Shown: piece after piece, positions 1 through 7,870 of the stretch | Numbering within the stretch: the first letter of the stretch is position 1 | How the letters are laid out: every line of letters begins with the position of its first letter | Assembly: GCF_030680185.1 (NCBI RefSeq) | Contig: NZ_JAUXVZ010000004.1 | Span: 1-64,000 of the forward strand | Reading direction: 5' to 3' | Length of the DNA: 64,000 nt | From: Phenylobacterium sp. | GTDB taxonomy: Bacteria; Pseudomonadota; Alphaproteobacteria; Caulobacterales; Caulobacteraceae | The notes under the pieces: generated by a model | Told to the model about the DNA's origin: nothing | Seen by the model: the letters and a program-made list of their open reading frames with translations, nothing else | Database searches by the model: none | Translations under genes and position numbers: made by a program

Positions 1-606
1 GTGCGCCATGCGGTGAAGGCCCAGGCCATCGGCTGCGACGCGGTCAGCGTCGACGGCTTTGAATGCGGCGGCCATCCGGGCGAGGACGACGTGCCGAACT
101 TCATCCTCCTGCCCCGGGCGGCCGAGGAGCTGGAGATCCCGTTCCTGGCCTCGGGCGGCATGGCCGATGGGCGATCCCTGGCCGCGGCGCTGTGCCTCGG
201 CGCCGACGGGATCAATATGGGCACCCGCTTTATCGCCACCCAGGAAGCGCCGGTGCATCCCAATGTGAAGCAGGCCCTGGTGGACGCCAGCGAGCTCGAC
301 ACCCGGCTGATCATGCGGCCCCTGCGCAACACCGAGCGGGTGCTGGTGAACGCCGGTGTGGAGCGCCTGCTGGCCAAAGAAAAGGAGATGGGCGCCGCCA
401 TCACCTTCGCCGACATCGCCCCGGAAGTGGCCGGCGTCTATCCGGCCATCATGCGCGACGGGAATATGGACGCCGGCGGCTGGTCCTGTGGCATGGTCGC
501 GGGCCTGATCCACGACATCCCGACGGTGAAGGACCTGGTCGACAAGATCATGGCCGACGCCGAGGCCATCCTGCGCAAGCGCGTCGGCCAGTTCGAGCTG
601 GCCTAA
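1..606 (+). CDS. Nitronate monooxygenase, C-terminal part (5' end outside window)
   Basis: FMN-dependent TIM-barrel enzyme that oxidises alkyl nitronates (2-nitropropane dioxygenase family). The 201 visible residues begin inside the barrel. GFECGGHPGEDD at about residues 20-31 is the family segment around the catalytic His. ASGGMADGRSLAAAL (about 50-64) and GADGINMGTRF (about 67-77) are the FMN phosphate-binding strands. Family members are usually 310-350 residues, so roughly the first third is missing to the left and the GTG at base 1 is not a real start. It ends in TAA with nothing recognisable in the next 75 bases. The family is clear; the physiological substrate is not. Confidence 0.85.
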   Translation: MRHAVKAQAIGCDAVSVDGFECGGHPGEDDVPNFILLPRAAEELEIPFLASGGMADGRSLAAALCLGADGINMGTRFIATQEAPVHPNVKQALVDASELDTRLIMRPLRNTERVLVNAGVERLLAKEKEMGAAITFADIAPEVAGVYPAIMRDGNMDAGGWSCGMVAGLIHDIPTVKDLVDKIMADAEAILRKRVGQFELA

Positions 607-684
607 TAAGCGTCCGGCGGCGGCGCGGGCGTCCGGGCCTCCCTGGCCAGCGACCGCGCCGCCGCCCCCACCCCCACCATGCGC

Positions 685-897
685 CTAGCCCTGATCCTCG
701 GCCAGGGTGTGGGCGACGATGGCGATGGCGTGGCCATGGCCCATGCCGTGCTCGGTCTTTAGCAGGGCGACCAGCTCCATGTGTTTGGCGGGATAGTTCT
801 GGCGCACCAGGGCCTGCCATTCGGCGATCGGGCGGCCATAGGTCTTCTCGATGGAGGGAAAGTAGGACGCGGGTCCCTTGATCGGCTTGTCGGTCAT
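685..897 (-). CDS. DUF4287 domain protein
   Basis: 70-residue soluble protein. It has the pattern of the DUF4287 family: [20 protein letters not shown] near the N-terminus, then a helix and [15 protein letters not shown] near the C-terminus. The family is small, widespread and of unknown function. I start at the ATG ending at base 897, which gives the normal family length; the open frame continues upstream without similarity. It is transcribed away from the NTF2-like gene beginning at 986, leaving 88 bases between them for divergent promoters. Confidence 0.75.
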   Translation of the reverse strand: MTDKPIKGPASYFPSIEKTYGRPIAEWQALVRQNYPAKHMELVALLKTEHGMGHGHAIAIVAHTLAEDQG

Positions 898-985
898 GGC
901 AGGGTCCTTCCGATGATCTTGCGGGCCTTGGCTATGCCCAAGGACGACCGTGGCGGCCTGCGCCCGACAACCGAAGGACACCGTC

Positions 986-1363
986 ATGAGCCTGGACGCC
1001 AACAAGCAGACGGCGTGCGACTTCTACGACCTGATGTTCAACCAATGTCGGCCCCGCGAGGCGGTCGAGCTCTATGTCGGCGATCGCTACATCCAGCACA
1101 ATCCGGTGGTCGCCGACGGCAAGGCGGGCTTCATCGCCTATTTCGAGCAGATGGCGGCGGAGTATCCCGGAAAGCAGGTCCATATCATCCGGGTGCTGGC
1201 CGAAGGCGACTTCGTCGTGCTGCATACCCGCCAGGAATGGCCGGGCGACCGCGACTGGGCCGGGATGGACATCTTCCGCTTCGAAGACGGCAAGATCGTC
1301 GAGCACTGGGACGTGCTCCAGCGCACGCCCGCCGAGGCGGCGAACGGCAACTCGATGTTCTGA
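986..1363 (+). CDS. NTF2-like / SnoaL-type protein
   Basis: 125 residues with the alpha+beta cone fold expected of nuclear transport factor 2-like proteins. An N-terminal helix ([14 protein letters not shown]) is followed by [19 protein letters not shown] and a sheet ending [18 protein letters not shown], the typical SnoaL/ester-cyclase closing motif. Such proteins are small enzymes or binding proteins; the sequence does not show which. The ATG at 986 is preferred over an upstream in-frame codon because it gives the usual N-terminus. It is followed at close distance by a mini-ORF and DUF2200, perhaps in one transcript. Confidence 0.75.
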   Translation: MSLDANKQTACDFYDLMFNQCRPREAVELYVGDRYIQHNPVVADGKAGFIAYFEQMAAEYPGKQVHIIRVLAEGDFVVLHTRQEWPGDRDWAGMDIFRFEDGKIVEHWDVLQRTPAEAANGNSMF

Positions 1364-1381
1364 TCTTCGGCCAAAGGAGGC

Positions 1382-1429
1382 ATGATGCCCGGCAACCGGA
1401 CATTCAGCCGCCCAGCGAGCGCCCCATGA
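1382..1429 (+). other. Possible 15-codon leader ORF overlapping the DUF2200 start
   Basis: A strong Shine-Dalgarno sequence, AAAGGAGG (1373-1380), sits directly before ATGATG at 1382. That frame reads 15 codons ([15 protein letters not shown]) and stops at TGA 1427-1429. This overlaps the ATG of the DUF2200 gene as ATGA. The DUF2200 start itself has no comparable ribosome binding site, so translational coupling from this mini-ORF is plausible. It could equally be chance. Confidence 0.35.
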
Positions 1430-1776
1430 CCGAGCACCGCATCTACAAGACCAGCTTCGCCAGCGTCTATCCGCTCTATGTGACCAAGGCCGAGCGCAAG
1501 GGCCGCCGCAAGGCCGAGGTCGATCAGATCATCCTCTGGCTCACCGGCTACAGCCCCGAGGGGCTCGCGGCCCGGCTGGCGGATCAGTCGGACTTCCGAA
1601 CCTTCTTCGCCGAGGCCCCGGCGCTCAACCCGGCCCGGGACGGCATCAAGGGGGTGATCTGCGGCGTGCGCGTCGAGGAGATCGAAGATCCGCTGATGCG
1701 GGAGATCCGCTATCTGGACAAGCTCATCGACGAACTGGCCCGGGGCAAGGCCATGGCCAAGATCCTGCGGGGCTGA
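1426..1776 (+). CDS. DUF2200 domain protein
   Basis: 116-residue cytosolic protein matching the DUF2200 family in length and sequence. It begins [20 protein letters not shown], has QIILWLTGY in the middle, and ends [20 protein letters not shown]. The function of the family is unknown; the basic, compact composition hints at nucleic-acid or protein binding but shows nothing specific. The start is the ATG at 1426; the strong ribosome binding site upstream belongs to a mini-ORF that overlaps this start by four bases. The gene ends five bases before the GFA gene at 1782, so the two are probably cotranscribed. Confidence 0.8.
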   Translation: MTEHRIYKTSFASVYPLYVTKAERKGRRKAEVDQIILWLTGYSPEGLAARLADQSDFRTFFAEAPALNPARDGIKGVICGVRVEEIEDPLMREIRYLDKLIDELARGKAMAKILRG

Positions 1777-1781
1777 ACCTC

Positions 1782-2183
1782 ATGCTGACCGGATCATGCC
1801 ACTGCGGCCAGAGCCATTGGACCCTGGAAGGGGACCCGGGCTCGATCACCGCCTGCAACTGCTCGCTATGCCGCCGCTATGGGACCCTCTGGGCCTATGA
1901 CTACGAGAATGAGCGCATCGCCGTTCAGGGGCCGACCTCGTCCTACCGCCGCGCCACCAAGGACGACCCGTCCCTGGAGGTGCTGTTCTGTCCGACCTGC
2001 GCCTGCGTGCTGGCCTGGCGGGGTCTGCGCCCGCGGCCGGATGGCCGGCGGCGGATGGCGGTCAATCTGAGGCTGGCGCCGCCTGACGGGGTGGCGGACC
2101 TGCCCATCGACCATTTCGACGGCCTCGACACGTTCAAGGACCTGCCCTCCACCGGCCGCTGCGTCCGCGACCTCTGGGCCTGA
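1782..2183 (+). CDS. GFA-family zinc protein (glutathione-dependent formaldehyde-activating enzyme-like)
   Basis: 133-residue protein of the GFA/CENP-V fold. It has the three expected metal-binding cysteine groups: SCHCG at residues 5-9, CNCSLC at about 25-30 and CPTCAC at about 68-73. The family binds two zinc ions. A few members condense formaldehyde with glutathione, but most have no known substrate. No formaldehyde-oxidation genes are nearby, so this one should be read as a GFA-fold protein rather than a proven formaldehyde enzyme. It lies five bases downstream of DUF2200. Confidence 0.85.
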   Translation: MLTGSCHCGQSHWTLEGDPGSITACNCSLCRRYGTLWAYDYENERIAVQGPTSSYRRATKDDPSLEVLFCPTCACVLAWRGLRPRPDGRRRMAVNLRLAPPDGVADLPIDHFDGLDTFKDLPSTGRCVRDLWA

Positions 2184-2282
2184 CGGCGGCGAAATGTTCT
2201 CTATTTGTGCTTGATGCACAGCTCAGCTTCGGTAGCATCGCGCCTCAACGCGCCTTGGCGCTAAACAGGCGGAGACCGCGCC

Positions 2283-2933
2283 ATGAGGGCGGCTTGGATC
2301 GGGGTGCAGGGCGCCTCGCAGGAAGAGGTTCTGGGGGCGCTTGGGCTGGAGCCCGTACCCGATGCGCCGAGCGACTACATGTTTTCTGGCGACTTCGCCT
2401 GTCGGACATTTCCCGGGGGCTGGTTCGTCGTGACGAGCATACAGGGACTGGACTTGGCCGATGACCTCGCCACGGCCGCCGCTGTCACCGATCAGATGGC
2501 GGTCGGATGCGAGATGTCCACCATCGTCATGTATTCCGAGGCCCACGGATACCAGGGCGGCCAGCTCCAGTGGTCAGTGACGCACGATCCCGACGACGAG
2601 GCCCGCCCCCTGGCGGTGGAGGGATCGCCGCCGGCCATCCTCGCGGATCTCGAGGCCAAGGCGCTTAAGGCGCAGGCGGGCGAGGACGACGTCGATTACG
2701 TCTTCGAGGTCCCCATGCAGCTCGTCCGCCACTATACGGGCTTCGTCTATGACGATGAGGAGGCGCCGCTCGACTGGGTGCTCCTGCGCGCCGCAGCCGT
2801 GCAGCCTGCGCGGCCTGCGCGGCGCGAACGGCCCGCGAAACGCGAACGGCCTAATTCTGCCCTGTGGCGTTATCTGCTGCTCGCGATCTTAGCCGTCACC
2901 CTGCTCAGTTGGCTCTTGCAGACGCTGACTTAG
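2283..2933 (+). CDS. Unrecognised tail-anchored membrane protein
   Basis: 216 residues of no family I recognise. Residues 1-170 are acidic and soluble-looking, with a run of aromatic and Gly residues (ACRTFPGGWFVVTSIQGLDL, about 39-58). Residues about 173-193 are a basic, repetitive linker (PARPARRERPAKRERP). Residues about 197-214 form a single hydrophobic helix (LLLAILAVTLLSWLL) ending two residues before the stop. That layout fits a C-terminal tail anchor with the soluble part in the cytosol. GCGGAGACC just before the ATG could be the ribosome binding site. It converges with the next gene, nine bases apart. Confidence 0.6.
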   Translation: MRAAWIGVQGASQEEVLGALGLEPVPDAPSDYMFSGDFACRTFPGGWFVVTSIQGLDLADDLATAAAVTDQMAVGCEMSTIVMYSEAHGYQGGQLQWSVTHDPDDEARPLAVEGSPPAILADLEAKALKAQAGEDDVDYVFEVPMQLVRHYTGFVYDDEEAPLDWVLLRAAAVQPARPARRERPAKRERPNSALWRYLLLAILAVTLLSWLLQTLT

Positions 2934-2942
2934 CGACCCGTC

Positions 2943-3272
2943 TCACTTGCCCTCGGCGTCGACGACGATGGTCACCGTCTTGCCCCGGGACAGGGGCTCC
3001 CATCCGGCCCCGATGGCCGAGGCGATGGCCCGGGCCACCAGCTCGGTCCCGATCTGCGAGGGCTGGAGCTGGGGGGCGCCGTACTTGGGCTGGCGCCCGG
3101 GGGGAAACTCCACCACAGCCTCGCGCTGGCCCTCCTGGTGGCGGACGGCGATGGCCATGCCGCGCCATCCGGCCGTATCGCTGGACCACTGGGGCTGGCG
3201 CTGAATGCGCCAGACATAGGCCTCCCCGTCGACCACGATCGCAAATTCGGGGTTCTGCTTGTTGCGCGCCAT
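2943..3272 (-). CDS. Conserved-looking hypothetical protein
   Basis: 109 residues, no signal peptide or membrane segment. The start MARNKQNPEFAIVVDGEAYV is followed by a Trp-rich stretch (RIQRQPQWSSDTAGWRGMAI) and a helix LVARAIASAIGAGWEP before a C-terminal strand. Codon use matches the neighbours, which supports it as a real gene. I do not recognise the family and assign no function. It is convergent with the tail-anchored protein gene. Confidence 0.55.
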   Translation of the reverse strand: MARNKQNPEFAIVVDGEAYVWRIQRQPQWSSDTAGWRGMAIAVRHQEGQREAVVEFPPGRQPKYGAPQLQPSQIGTELVARAIASAIGAGWEPLSRGKTVTIVVDAEGK

Positions 3273-3343
3273 GGGAGGCCCTTAGCCCGGCGAGGGCGTC
3301 CAAGCCAAGCCGCCACGTCCGATCGCGGTCGGCCTGTGCGCGC

Positions 3344-3526
3344 CTAATCCTCCAGCACCTTGGGCGGCCGGCGGGGCTCGGTCTTGACCCGGCGGTTGAT
3401 CCAGCGGTCGAAGGGCGTCGCCCGATGGCCCCTGGCGTGGCGCAGATAGAGACGCGCCTCCTCGGAGGTGGGCCTGTCGGGAAGCCGTGGAAACAAGCGC
3501 ATGAGTCGCTTCAAGCCCGTCCCCAT
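3344..3526 (-). CDS. Small basic hypothetical protein
   Basis: 60 residues, rich in Arg and Pro (RLPDRPTSEEARLYLRHARG, then DRWINRRVKTEPRRPP). A second Met at residue 9 could be the real start. There are no recognisable domains; a basic charge and lack of hydrophobic stretches are all that can be said. It is accepted because it fills an otherwise empty interval and has ordinary third-position GC bias. Confidence 0.4.
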   Translation of the reverse strand: MGTGLKRLMRLFPRLPDRPTSEEARLYLRHARGHRATPFDRWINRRVKTEPRRPPKVLED

Positions 3527-3673
3527 GACCGACCTCTATCCTGTCCCGACCCTACGCCGAGCCTTCGCCATTTGCGCCATCCCGCGCCATGGCCGTCAAG
3601 GCGCGGCGCACGCCTCGCCCAAGGCGTGGGCATCGTCGCTCAAGTCGAGTCGTCACCCCCACGCGCCACTTGC

Positions 3674-3691
3674 AGGTAACACATGTCACCT
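3674..3691. promoter_or_regulatory. Imperfect palindrome upstream of the chemoreceptor gene
   Basis: AGGTAACACATGTCACCT matches its own reverse complement at 14 of 18 positions. It lies about 40-50 bases before the chemoreceptor start in a stretch with lower GC than its surroundings. It could be a repressor site. No regulator is identified. Confidence 0.25.
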
Positions 3692-3729
3692 AGGCTTTAT
3701 CCGCACCGGGACTGTGATTCGCGGCGCTG

Positions 3730-4818
3730 GTGGGGTGTGACGTGTCCAAATCCGACGGGGGCCTGGCCCCGGAACGCATCCTGGAGCTGTCGGCGCGACT
3801 GTCCAAGGTGGCCGGCTCCAGCATCGGCGAGATCGCCTCGATCAACCGCGAAGCCAAGATGCTGGCGATCAACGCCATGATCACCGCCGCCCGCGCCGGC
3901 GAGGCCGGCAAGGCGTTCGCCGTCGTGGCCGAGGAGTTCAAGCGGATCTCGGCCGAGATCGACGAGGTCACCCACGCCCTGCAGAGCGAGGTTCACGCCG
4001 ATCTGAACGAACTGAGCGATATCGGCGCGGCGATCCTCTCGCATCTGCGCGGCCAGCGCCTGGCGGACCTGGCGCTCAACGCCATCGAGATCATCGACCG
4101 CAACCTCTATGAGCGCACCTGCGACGTTCGCTGGTGGGCGACGGATTCCGCCGTCGTCGAGTGCGTCGCCAACGCGTCCGACGCCGCGGCCCAGTACGCC
4201 TCCGAGCGGCTGAAGGTCATCCTCGACGCCTATACCGTCTATCTCGATCTCTGGATCTGCGACGACCAGGGCCGCGTGATCGCCACCGGCCGGCCCGACC
4301 GCTATCCTGGCGTGCGCGGCGCCTCGGTGGCGTCCGCCTCGTGGTTTTCCCAAGCCAAGCGCACCGCCTCGGGCAATGACTTCGTCGCCTGTGATGTGGC
4401 CAAGGCGCCCCTGCTGAATGACGCCCCCGTGGCCACCTACGCCGCGGCCATCCGCGCCAATGGCGACGCCAACGGCAGGGTGCTGGGTGTGCTCGGCATC
4501 CATTTCGACTGGCGGCCCCAGGCCCATGCGGTGGTCGATGGGGTGCGTCTGACCGAGGAGGAACGCGCCCGTTCCCGCGTCCTGCTGCTGGACCATGCCG
4601 GCCGCGTGCTGGCCGCCTCCGATCGCCGCGGGGAGCTGGAAGAGACCTTCGCGCTGCCAGGCGATGCGGCGGGGATGGGCAGCTACGCCGCCGCCCAGGC
4701 CACCGTCGGCTACGCGCTCACCCCTGGCTACGAGACCTATCGCGGTCTCGGATGGTACGGCTGCATCGTCCAGGCCGAGCCGCAGCCCGCCGCCTCGGGC
4801 GCGGCCAAGGCCGCCTGA
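3730..4818 (+). CDS. Soluble chemoreceptor-like protein: MCP signalling hairpin followed by a sensory domain
   Basis: About 360 residues and no transmembrane helix. Residues 30-80 carry the signalling-tip motif of methyl-accepting chemotaxis proteins (AKMLAINAMITAARAGEAGK, then FAVVAEEFKRIS), the part that contacts CheA and CheW. After it come helices and the motif YERTCDVRWWATD (about 128-140). A C-terminal alpha/beta region of about 190 residues (LDLWICDDQGRVIATGRPDR, later RVLLLDHAGRVLAASDRRGE) resembles two PAS/Cache lobes. Signal and sensor are in the reverse of the usual order, and the signalling coiled coil is short. Starts GTG 3730 or GTG 3742 are both possible. Confidence 0.7.
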   Translation: MGCDVSKSDGGLAPERILELSARLSKVAGSSIGEIASINREAKMLAINAMITAARAGEAGKAFAVVAEEFKRISAEIDEVTHALQSEVHADLNELSDIGAAILSHLRGQRLADLALNAIEIIDRNLYERTCDVRWWATDSAVVECVANASDAAAQYASERLKVILDAYTVYLDLWICDDQGRVIATGRPDRYPGVRGASVASASWFSQAKRTASGNDFVACDVAKAPLLNDAPVATYAAAIRANGDANGRVLGVLGIHFDWRPQAHAVVDGVRLTEEERARSRVLLLDHAGRVLAASDRRGELEETFALPGDAAGMGSYAAAQATVGYALTPGYETYRGLGWYGCIVQAEPQPAASGAAKAA

Positions 4819-4820
4819 GA

Positions 4821-5393
4821 TCAGCTTCGCAATCCCGCCATCAGCACGCTGATCAGCCGCCGCGCGCTGGCCTCCCAGTCGGGCTGGTCGTAGCCGAAGC
4901 TCATGCCGATGACGGCGCGATAGAGGTCCTGAGACCCGATGTCGGCGCGCACGGCGCGAGCATCGATGGCGGCCTCCAGCAGGCGGTTCATGGCCTCGGT
5001 CACCACCGCCCCGCCGCTGGCATAGGCCTCGGCGCCCTCGCCGGCTGAGGCCTGAAGGGCCGGGGCGATCACCCGCTTGGTGGCCATATAGTCCACCAGC
5101 AGATGCAGCCAGGCCTCCAGGGCTTCGCCGGCCGGGCGCTGCGCCAGCAGGCTCTCGGCCGAGGCCGCCAGCTGCTCCACCTCCCGCCGGTAGACTGCCG
5201 CCAGCAGGGCCTCGCGGCTGGGAAAGTGGCGATAGAGGGTGCCGATGCCCACGCCGGCGGCGCGCGCAATGTCCTCCAGGGGCATCTCGGCGCCGCTGGC
5301 GGCGAAGGCGGCCTTGGCCGCCGCCAGCAGCTGCTCGCGGTTGCGCTGGCTGTCGGCGCGGAGCTTCCGCGGCTTTTCCGGCGGCTCGCTCAA
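4821..5393 (-). CDS. TetR-family transcriptional repressor
   Basis: 190 residues. Residues about 15-62 form the TetR helix-turn-helix: REQLLAAAKAAFAASG, then MPLEDIARAAGVGIGTLYRH with the recognition helix, then FPSREALLAAVY. The remainder is an all-alpha ligand-binding domain. The divergent SDR gene begins 111 bases away, and the interval holds two perfect 15-bp palindromes. This is the classic layout of a repressor controlling itself and its neighbour. The ligand is unknown; it is probably a substrate or product of the SDR. Confidence 0.9.
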   Translation of the reverse strand: MSEPPEKPRKLRADSQRNREQLLAAAKAAFAASGAEMPLEDIARAAGVGIGTLYRHFPSREALLAAVYRREVEQLAASAESLLAQRPAGEALEAWLHLLVDYMATKRVIAPALQASAGEGAEAYASGGAVVTEAMNRLLEAAIDARAVRADIGSQDLYRAVIGMSFGYDQPDWEASARRLISVLMAGLRS

Positions 5394-5410
5394 TGGGGTC
5401 CCCTTGAAAA

Positions 5411-5448
5411 CGGAGGAAGCCTCCGCATATTACCGGAGGTCGCCTCCG
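5411..5448. promoter_or_regulatory. Double TetR operator between divergent tetR and SDR genes
   Basis: CGGAGGAAGCCTCCG (5411-5425) and CGGAGGTCGCCTCCG (5434-5448) are two copies of the same palindrome: six-base arms CGGAGG/CCTCCG around a three-base spacer, with starts 23 bp apart. Placement about two helical turns apart puts both on nearly the same face of DNA. TAATAT at 5451-5456 may be the -10 of the SDR promoter. Confidence 0.7.
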
Positions 5449-5504
5449 CTTAATATGGGCAGGCGGCCCCTGAACACGATCCCTCTCTAGCGGAGAATAC
5501 GTCC

Positions 5505-6458
5505 ATGAGCGGACAATTTGGAGCTGCCTCCACCACCGACGAGGTCCTGGCCAGCCTCGACCTGTCGGGCCAGCGGGTGCTGGTCACCGGCGCCTCGGCG
5601 GGCCTGGGCGTGGAGACCGCCCGCGCCCTGGCCGCCCGCGGCGCCCATGTGGTCGGCGCGGTACGAGACCTGGCCAAGGCCGAGCGCGCCACCGCGGAGG
5701 TTCGCACCCAGACGGCGAACGGCGGGGGCCTGGAGCTGGTGGAACTCGACCTCGCCAGCCTGGCCAGCGTACGGGCCTGCGCCGAAGCCCTGCTGGCCAA
5801 GGGCGAGACCTTCGACGTCATCATCGCCAACGCCGGCGTCATGGCCGCCCCCTTTGGTCACACGACCGATGGGTTCGAAACCCAGTTCGGGACCAATCAC
5901 CTCGGCCACTTCGTGCTGATCAACCGGCTGGCGCCCTTGCTGAAGGCGGGCTCCCGGGTGGTGGCGCTCTCCTCGGCCGGCCACCGGTTCGCCAATGTCG
6001 ATCTGGACGATCCGAACTTCGAGACCACGGAATACACCCCGTTTGGCGCCTATGGCCGCTCGAAGACGGCCAACGCCCTGTTCGCGGTGGAGTTCGACCG
6101 CCGCCACCGTGAGCGCGGGGTCCGCGCCACCGCCGTGCATCCCGGCGGCATCCAGACCGAGCTCTCGCGCCATATGAGCCAGGCCGATCTCGACGCCCTG
6201 ATCGCCCAGTTGGAAGCGGCGGGTCCGGCGGGCTTCCAGATGAAGACCATCCCGCAGGGGGCGGCCACCTCGGTCTGGGCGGGCTTCGTCGCCCCAGCCG
6301 ACGCCGTCGGCGGCCGCTATTGCGAGGACTGCCATGTGGCGCCGGTGAAGGAGGGTGACGTCTCCGTCCGCGACGGGGTTCGTCCCTATGCCATCGATCC
6401 CGCCAACGCCGCGGCCCTCTGGGCCAAGAGCGAGGAGATGGTCGGCGAGACCTTCTGA
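5505..6458 (+). CDS. Short-chain dehydrogenase/reductase, retinol-dehydrogenase-like
   Basis: 317 residues, NAD(P)-dependent oxidoreductase with a Rossmann fold. TGASAGLGVETARAL at about residues 28-42 is the TGxxxGxG cofactor loop. NAGVM (about 109-113) is the family NAG motif, and YGRSKTAN (about 185-192) contains the catalytic Tyr-x-x-x-Lys; ALSSAGH supplies the Ser. The length and the C-terminal extension match the subgroup annotated as oxidoreductase/retinol dehydrogenase-like. It is divergent from a TetR gene with a shared double operator, so it is probably repressed until a small molecule appears. The substrate cannot be told. Confidence 0.9.
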   Translation: MSGQFGAASTTDEVLASLDLSGQRVLVTGASAGLGVETARALAARGAHVVGAVRDLAKAERATAEVRTQTANGGGLELVELDLASLASVRACAEALLAKGETFDVIIANAGVMAAPFGHTTDGFETQFGTNHLGHFVLINRLAPLLKAGSRVVALSSAGHRFANVDLDDPNFETTEYTPFGAYGRSKTANALFAVEFDRRHRERGVRATAVHPGGIQTELSRHMSQADLDALIAQLEAAGPAGFQMKTIPQGAATSVWAGFVAPADAVGGRYCEDCHVAPVKEGDVSVRDGVRPYAIDPANAAALWAKSEEMVGETF

Positions 6459-6483
6459 CTTCTGTCGGCGGCGGTCCCGGGGT

Positions 6484-6549
6484 CCGCCGCCGGCTTCAGA
6501 TCAAGCGATGGGGCGATCCCGGCGGGCCCGCCGCCGGCTTCAGATCAAG
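6484..6549. repeat. Direct repeat covering the end of the Yip1-like gene
   Basis: A 22-base unit ending GGCTTCAGATCAAG occurs at 6484-6505 and again at 6528-6549, 44 bases apart. The second copy contains the stop codon and last codons of the minus-strand Yip1-like gene; the first copy lies just beyond the stop. It looks like a small local duplication of the gene end. Confidence 0.7.
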
Positions 6550-7208
6550 GCGATCGGGATAGCGAGCGTGATATTGATCAGCCCGGCCAGTAACAGACCC
6601 CGGAGCGCCAGGTAGCCCGCCGCACCCCAGCTGATCGCCAGTTTCTCCCGATACCAGGCCGTCTGGGCGGCCAGAAACCAGGCCAGCGCCATGACCATGG
6701 CGGTGACCGCCACCGGATGGGCGCCATGCGCGCGCTGGAGGAAGACGCCGGCGAGCGAGATCACGCCCGCTAGGGGCGCGGTCAGGTAGCACTGGGCGTA
6801 GAACGGCGCGCGGACGCTCTCACGACTCAGACGCTCCCCCCGGCGTCGGACCAGACTGACCGCGGCGGTCATGGGGATGAGACTGAACATCAGCGAGCGG
6901 AAGAGCACCAGGTTCTGAGGCGAGGCGGTGATCGTGTGCAACAGGGTGCTTTCGCTCGCGGGGAGCTGCTGGTGAAGCGCGACCCCCACCATATTTGTCA
7001 GCACGAGGGTCGCCAGCAGCACCAGGGGCGGGCTGATGGCGTCGTCATACCGCGCCTCGCCGTCCTGGCTTTGCTCGGCGTCGGAATAGTTCATGGTGCG
7101 CACCGGATGGCGCATGATCCGCCAAAGGGTGAGCGGGTAGAAGATCAGCCAGCTGACCGCCTCGAAGACAAAGTCCTCGAAGCTGCGCAGGATCTTGAGG
7201 AAGTCCAC
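6540..7208 (-). CDS. Yip1-like multi-pass membrane protein
   Basis: 222 residues. An N-terminal amphipathic segment (DFVFEAVSWLIFYPLTLWRI) and a charged cytosolic stretch with a DGEARYDDAISPP motif precede about five hydrophobic helices (SPPLVLLATLVLTNMVG, NLVLFRSLMFSLIPMTAAVS, APLAGVISLAGVFL, AVTAMVMALAWFLAA, LALRGLLLAGLINITL). This arrangement resembles YIP1/permease-like bacterial proteins. Function is unknown. Its last codons are part of a 22-base direct repeat, so the C-terminus may recently have changed. Confidence 0.6.
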   Translation of the reverse strand: MDFLKILRSFEDFVFEAVSWLIFYPLTLWRIMRHPVRTMNYSDAEQSQDGEARYDDAISPPLVLLATLVLTNMVGVALHQQLPASESTLLHTITASPQNLVLFRSLMFSLIPMTAAVSLVRRRGERLSRESVRAPFYAQCYLTAPLAGVISLAGVFLQRAHGAHPVAVTAMVMALAWFLAAQTAWYREKLAISWGAAGYLALRGLLLAGLINITLAIPIALI

Positions 7209-7233
7209 GGCCCGCGCCCGCGCCGGCCGCGGC

Positions 7234-7779
7234 TCAGTTCCGCGCCACGGTCAGGCGATAAGGGGCGGTTTCCCCGCGCCGGGCGCTCGCCCGCGGCTGG
7301 AACGGCGTCAGCACATAGGTCATGTCGCGCGGGGCGGTGAGGCTGGCCGCCTCGCCCTCGACCTCGCCGCGGAACAGGGCCGCGCCACTGTGATCGGCGG
7401 CGTCGCTGACGTTGAAATAGATGTTGCTGCTCGACGACTCCAGCTTGGCCGTCAGGGTCTGACCGGCCGCCACCGGCACGGCGTAGATCGGCGCCACGGC
7501 GCCGTCGGCCACCCCCTCCACCGTCATCTCGCCCACGGTGTCGAAGGTCAGGGTCTCGAGCCGGTCGCCCTCGTCCGTGACGAACTGTTCGGCGTTGGCC
7601 ACGTCGACGGCCGGCAGCGTCGGGACGGGGGGCGTGGTCTCCGGTGCGGCGGCGGGCGCGGGCGGCGCCTCGGCGGCCGGCGGCTCGGCCCTGTCACGCT
7701 CGCGGTCCGAGCACCCAGCCAGCAGAGCCAGCGCCCCTGCGCCAATCGCCAGCCGGCGGACAATCGCGGAACTCGTCAT
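7234..7779 (-). CDS. Putative lipoprotein
   Basis: 181 residues. A signal peptide with positive start (SSAIVRRLAIGAGALAL) ends in the lipobox LAGC at about residues 19-22, so the mature protein should be lipid-anchored in the envelope. A Pro/Ala/Glu-rich linker (about 30-60) leads to a beta-rich domain with the pattern AGQTLTAKLESSSSNIYFNV and PYRLTVARN at the end, as in domains with a jelly-roll pre-peptidase-like fold. The ATG at 7779 has GGAGA at a good distance; the open frame extends nine codons further without a ribosome binding site. Confidence 0.7.
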   Translation of the reverse strand: MTSSAIVRRLAIGAGALALLAGCSDRERDRAEPPAAEAPPAPAAAPETTPPVPTLPAVDVANAEQFVTDEGDRLETLTFDTVGEMTVEGVADGAVAPIYAVPVAAGQTLTAKLESSSSNIYFNVSDAADHSGAALFRGEVEGEAASLTAPRDMTYVLTPFQPRASARRGETAPYRLTVARN

Positions 7780-7870
7780 GCCCGATCTCCCATGTTCAGA
7801 GGCCACTCAAGTCAGCATATGGCCCAGGCCGCGCCTTGGGGACTCGAAATCTCGGCCTATGGCGCCAAGC

